A stretch of 64,000 bases of DNA from Methylobacterium sp. 77. GTDB taxonomy: Bacteria; Pseudomonadota; Alphaproteobacteria; Rhizobiales; Beijerinckiaceae. Every line of letters begins with the position of its first letter. The stretch's first letter is position 1. The translations under genes and the position numbers were made by a program. Where the stretch lies: NCBI RefSeq assembly GCF_000372825.1, contig NZ_KB910516.1, forward strand, positions 3,267,825 through 3,331,824, in the 5' to 3' direction. Under the pieces are notes generated by a model. The model saw nothing but the letters and a program-made list of their open reading frames with translations. It did not search any database and was not told where the DNA came from. Of the stretch, positions 61,408 to 64,000 are shown piece by piece.

Positions 61408-62211
61408 ATGTCTGAACCCTACTACCTTAAGGCTCGGCGCCAGAACCGACGGCGACTGATCGGCCGGCTGGAGCACGGCAGCAACGCCGAGCGCCAGCTT
61501 GCTGCGACACTCGTTGCCTGCACCGAAGCCGATCCCTGCTTGAGCGGTGCCTGCACCGAGTGCGGCGGCCTTCTCCAACTCGCTGCCCTGGACCTAGCAA
61601 ATCGGTTCGTTCGCGGGCCTGCACGGGCCCTGCGCGGCCGGATGACCATGATCACGGTGGTGCCCAGCTGGGGCTGCGTCCTGCCGCGCGAGCTTGATGC
61701 GGCCGTTTGCCGGCGGGTCCTCGCAGCGGTGAAGGCGGCCGCTGTGGCCAGCGGCATCACCCCCAGCATCTTCAGCCTCGACATCTCCTTCAACGAAGAT
61801 CTGACCGGCAAGGGTCCCCTGCCGCACTGGTGCGTGCACGCGGCCGGGCTCGCGACCGATTGGTTCTCACCGGCTCAGGAAAGGCCGTTTCGGGCCGCAT
61901 TCTCGCGATCCTCGTGGGTGAAGCGGCCGGTCTGGTTCGAACGCATCGATGCCAGCGGGGCCGCCGATCTCTACGCACTCAAGCCCGACCGTGGCCGGCG
62001 GGTGACCGTCTGGAACGAGCGCCGGCTGAACGCCGGCGGCGGTCCCAGCACCAAAACCTCTCCCCGTGGGTTGCGGGCGATTCAGGCCGATGAGCTGGCC
62101 ATGGTTGAGCACCAGCTCGGCTTGGCTGGCCGGGTCATCGGGTGCGGAATCGACAACGATGCCGTCGAACGGGCTCTGGGTGGCTTCAACTGGGCGAGAG
62201 ACGGGCCCTAG
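61408..62211 (+). CDS. Hypothetical island protein with cysteine cluster
   Basis: A 267-residue protein without a recognised family. The N-terminal region holds CTEADPCLSGACTECGG, four cysteines that could bind a metal. The middle has FNEDLTGKGPLPHWCVHAAGL with a His-x-Cys-x-His pattern, slightly like the HUH-type region of replication proteins but not a match. It lies between the AlpA and DUF927 genes, suggesting a role in island replication or packaging. A strong hairpin follows. Confidence 0.6.
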   Translation: MSEPYYLKARRQNRRRLIGRLEHGSNAERQLAATLVACTEADPCLSGACTECGGLLQLAALDLANRFVRGPARALRGRMTMITVVPSWGCVLPRELDAAVCRRVLAAVKAAAVASGITPSIFSLDISFNEDLTGKGPLPHWCVHAAGLATDWFSPAQERPFRAAFSRSSWVKRPVWFERIDASGAADLYALKPDRGRRVTVWNERRLNAGGGPSTKTSPRGLRAIQADELAMVEHQLGLAGRVIGCGIDNDAVERALGGFNWARDGP

Positions 62212-62220
62212 GGGCGATTA

Positions 62221-62252
62221 GGCGGGAGGGGGAACTGCAACCCCCTCCCGCC
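62221..62252 (+). terminator. Hairpin downstream of the Cys-rich gene
   Basis: A perfect 12-bp stem (GGCGGGAGGGGG and CCCCCTCCCGCC) with an 8-nt loop, 10 nt after the stop codon at 62211. There is no T-tract, but the stem is strong. Confidence 0.7.
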
Positions 62253-62313
62253 CTGACCAAGTCACCGTGCTCCCCGGCCTGCCCGGCGCCTACCCCACGC
62301 TGTCAGCGCAAAG

Positions 62314-62340
62314 CCCGTGCATCCCGTGCATCCCGTGCGT
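62314..62340 (+). repeat. Three 9-bp direct repeats (CCCGTGCAT-type)
   Basis: CCCGTGCAT at 62314, 62323 and (last with one G for A) 62332, in tandem, about 50 nt upstream of the DUF927 gene. Iteron-like, though three copies may be chance. Confidence 0.45.
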
Positions 62341-62392
62341 GAGCTGACCAAACACCATCCAATACCAGTCTGAGGACGGAATTAAAGGAACC

Positions 62393-64000
62393 ATGATGTC
62401 GATCGATAGCGCCACGCCCAACGCGGGTATCCGCAAAATCAATCAGCTTTACGACGAGAGCGAACAGGTTTGGTACGACGTCTACGAGGCGCCGGGCATC
62501 GCTGACTGTCTGGTCACTGCCAATGTCCCGCGTGAAGACCAAAGCGTCGGGGCAGTGATCCGCCACCTCCTGCGCTGCGGGGCGGAACTGCCTCCGACCA
62601 ACGAGCGTCAGGGTATCATCGCCGCCGCCATCGCATGTGAGGCTCCCATCGTCCGTCGTGCCGCGCGCACCGGCTGGCGCAATGGGGAAACCTTTGTGAT
62701 GCACCGTACCGTTGTGTCAGGGCGCGAAAACGATGACGCCATTTTGCCGCCGAGCGGAGCTTTTGCCGGAAGCACCGGTCACATGCAGGACCGCGTTGAT
62801 CTCGACGCGTGGCGCACGTTGATGCTGATCGCCCAGTACTCGACGGCGATGATGCTCGCGCTGGCTGCCGTGTTCGCCGGGCCCATCCTCAAGATTGCGC
62901 GACGTCCCAACTTCGCCTTGGTCCTGCACGGCCCGAGCCGGTCTGGGAAATCAACGGCGCAGCTCGCTGGTGCATCGGCCCTCGGCTACGGACAGGAGGA
63001 GGACCTCCCAAGCCTGAACGCTACACCCGCCGGGCTAATGGCAATTGCCGTGGCATTCAACGACCATGCGCTGCCGATCAACGAGGTTGGCACCGCGCGA
63101 GGCGGAAAGGGTAATGTCTACGATGTCCTTCGCGACGTCACCTATTCGCTCGGCAATGGGCAAGACACCATCCGCCACCCTAGCTGGACCGGTAGCAGTG
63201 GCGGGGAGGCCGCCACCTTCCAAGTGCTTCCGCTGATGTCTTCCGAGCATTCACCCGACGCGTGGGCAGCTCGCAAGGGCGAAAGCCGCGACGAGGGTGA
63301 AACGGCGCGCCTGATCGGGGTTCCGGTACTCTTCAATGGATACACGACGATCTTTGATCGGGCGCCGAAGACGTTATCTGCAACCGATCGTGCCTCGTGG
63401 GAGCAGGAGCAGTTCAAGCAGTTGCGCGAAGGACTACCGAATCAGCGAGGCTTTGCCTTCAAAGCGCATCTCGAATGGATGACTGCTCGGCCTGAACTCC
63501 TCCAAAAATGGGTGGGAATCCTTGTGGCACGCTTCGAGTCGGCGGTTGTGCAGGCGGATATGTCTCCCGTGAAGCGCGACATCGTGGCCAAGTTCGGTGT
63601 CCTGTACGCAGGTGGATACCTCGCTATCAAAGCGGGGGGCCTGCCGTTGGATAAGCTTAAGTTCGGCCAGGCAATCATTCGAGCTTGCCAGGCGGCACTG
63701 GCCGAGCTGCCCGATCCAATGGCTGAGCTGAAGCGTGATTTGGGGGTCATGAAAGCCAAGCTTGCGGGCGCCTCTGTCGTGGATACGGAAGCATGCACGG
63801 GCAAGCAGTTGCGGCTGATGCGGAGTACCGATGGCTTTCGGTCGCCCAAGAACACCGGGCATGCAATCGTCGTTCGTGCCCAGGTCTTCGCGGACTGGTT
63901 CCCATCGAAATTGCGGACCCGTCGGGTGCTGGAGTGGCTTGATACCGAAGGGTTCCTCGATCACGTCCGGGACCGGACCAACGGCCGTTCAAACCTTTGG
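62393..64000 (+). CDS. DUF927 domain P-loop protein, 5' part (truncated by window)
   Basis: An open frame of 536 codons with no stop before the window ends. AAAGGA lies just before tandem ATGs at 62393/62396. GPSRSGKST at residues 180-188 is a P-loop; the region before it (LMLIAQYSTAMMLALAAVFAGPI) and after it (LPINEVGTARGGKGN; FNGYTTIFDRAPKTL) match DUF927 proteins, which occur with phage and island replication modules. It is probably the island's helicase/primase-type replication protein. The C-terminus is not seen. Confidence 0.82.
   Translation, partial: MMSIDSATPNAGIRKINQLYDESEQVWYDVYEAPGIADCLVTANVPREDQSVGAVIRHLLRCGAELPPTNERQGIIAAAIACEAPIVRRAARTGWRNGETFVMHRTVVSGRENDDAILPPSGAFAGSTGHMQDRVDLDAWRTLMLIAQYSTAMMLALAAVFAGPILKIARRPNFALVLHGPSRSGKSTAQLAGASALGYGQEEDLPSLNATPAGLMAIAVAFNDHALPINEVGTARGGKGNVYDVLRDVTYSLGNGQDTIRHPSWTGSSGGEAATFQVLPLMSSEHSPDAWAARKGESRDEGETARLIGVPVLFNGYTTIFDRAPKTLSATDRASWEQEQFKQLREGLPNQRGFAFKAHLEWMTARPELLQKWVGILVARFESAVVQADMSPVKRDIVAKFGVLYAGGYLAIKAGGLPLDKLKFGQAIIRACQAALAELPDPMAELKRDLGVMKAKLAGASVVDTEACTGKQLRLMRSTDGFRSPKNTGHAIVVRAQVFADWFPSKLRTRRVLEWLDTEGFLDHVRDRTNGRSNLW

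Larger units (their letters stand above)
58623..64000. mobile_element. Integrated island, left part (P4-type integrase, AlpA, DUF927 gene)
   Basis: From the tRNA-Ser core at 58623 the gene set changes to integrase, short hypotheticals, an AlpA-like regulator and a DUF927/P-loop gene, all rightward, with lower GC around 60.0-60.8 kb. This is the composition of a satellite-like island. The right end is beyond the window; there is no second core in view. Confidence 0.75.

Overview
The window is high-GC alphaproteobacterial DNA, most likely from a Methylobacterium/Methylorubrum-like member of the Hyphomicrobiales. Pointers are the fabB-fabI junction, a serine-glyoxylate-type aminotransferase, several HWE histidine kinases, a BTLCP cysteine peptidase, and candidate CtrA and EcfG control sites. 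The genus is an inference.

Layout. 0-4.4 kb: end of fabB, fabI, an HD-GYP regulator, dut and an HpcH/HpaI-type lyase. 4.8-13.4 kb: a GAF-PAS-GGDEF-EAL protein, small secreted proteins, a BTLCP peptidase behind two TTAA-N7-TTAA boxes, DUF3775, DUF429, a Nudix hydrolase, beta-carbonic anhydrase, a DUF4142 protein behind an EcfG-like promoter, and a universal stress protein. 13.5-16.4 kb: two paralogous exported proteins, a b-type cytochrome and a Tat/lipoprotein molybdopterin oxidoreductase. 16.9-22.6 kb: a sulfur nanocompartment locus, comprising serine acetyltransferase, a family 2 encapsulin shell with an inserted cyclic-nucleotide-binding-like domain, its cysteine desulfurase cargo with a ~270-residue disordered leader, and a convergent split YeeE/YedE transporter. 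23.1-24.8 kb: a chemoreceptor.

24.9-34.2 kb: an organic-acid/glyoxylate cluster with a YdiJ-like FAD/Fe-S dehydrogenase, a threonine-aldolase-like lyase, a GntR/FCD regulator, a serine-glyoxylate aminotransferase paralogue, an MFS permease and a CaiB/BaiF CoA-transferase. Two near-identical sites mark its two divergent promoters. 34.7-37.4 kb: a multi-PAS hybrid kinase. 37.7-41.6 kb: an overlapping MFS-FhuF-ABC operon, probably for siderophore handling. 41.8-43.2 kb: two small secreted proteins and a MarR regulator with three operator-like sites. 43.2-49.2 kb: three sensor kinases. 49.5-58.5 kb: small proteins, a DUF2778 protein, DinB, a PHB-depolymerase-like esterase, a ribbon-helix-helix protein with palindromes at its own promoter, and membrane proteins.

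58.6 kb to the end: the left part of an integrated island. A 17-bp match to the 3' end of a tRNA-Ser gene (complement) lies beside a P4-type tyrosine integrase. Then come a hypothetical gene broken by an in-frame amber codon, an AlpA-like regulator, a Cys-rich unknown and a DUF927/P-loop gene that runs off the window. The right end and the intact tRNA should lie outside the window.

The locus most worth attention is the encapsulin system at 17-22 kb. It pairs a CNB-bearing shell whose pocket looks degenerate with a cysteine desulfurase cargo, cysE, and an AT-rich array of TATAGAA repeats in the promoter.
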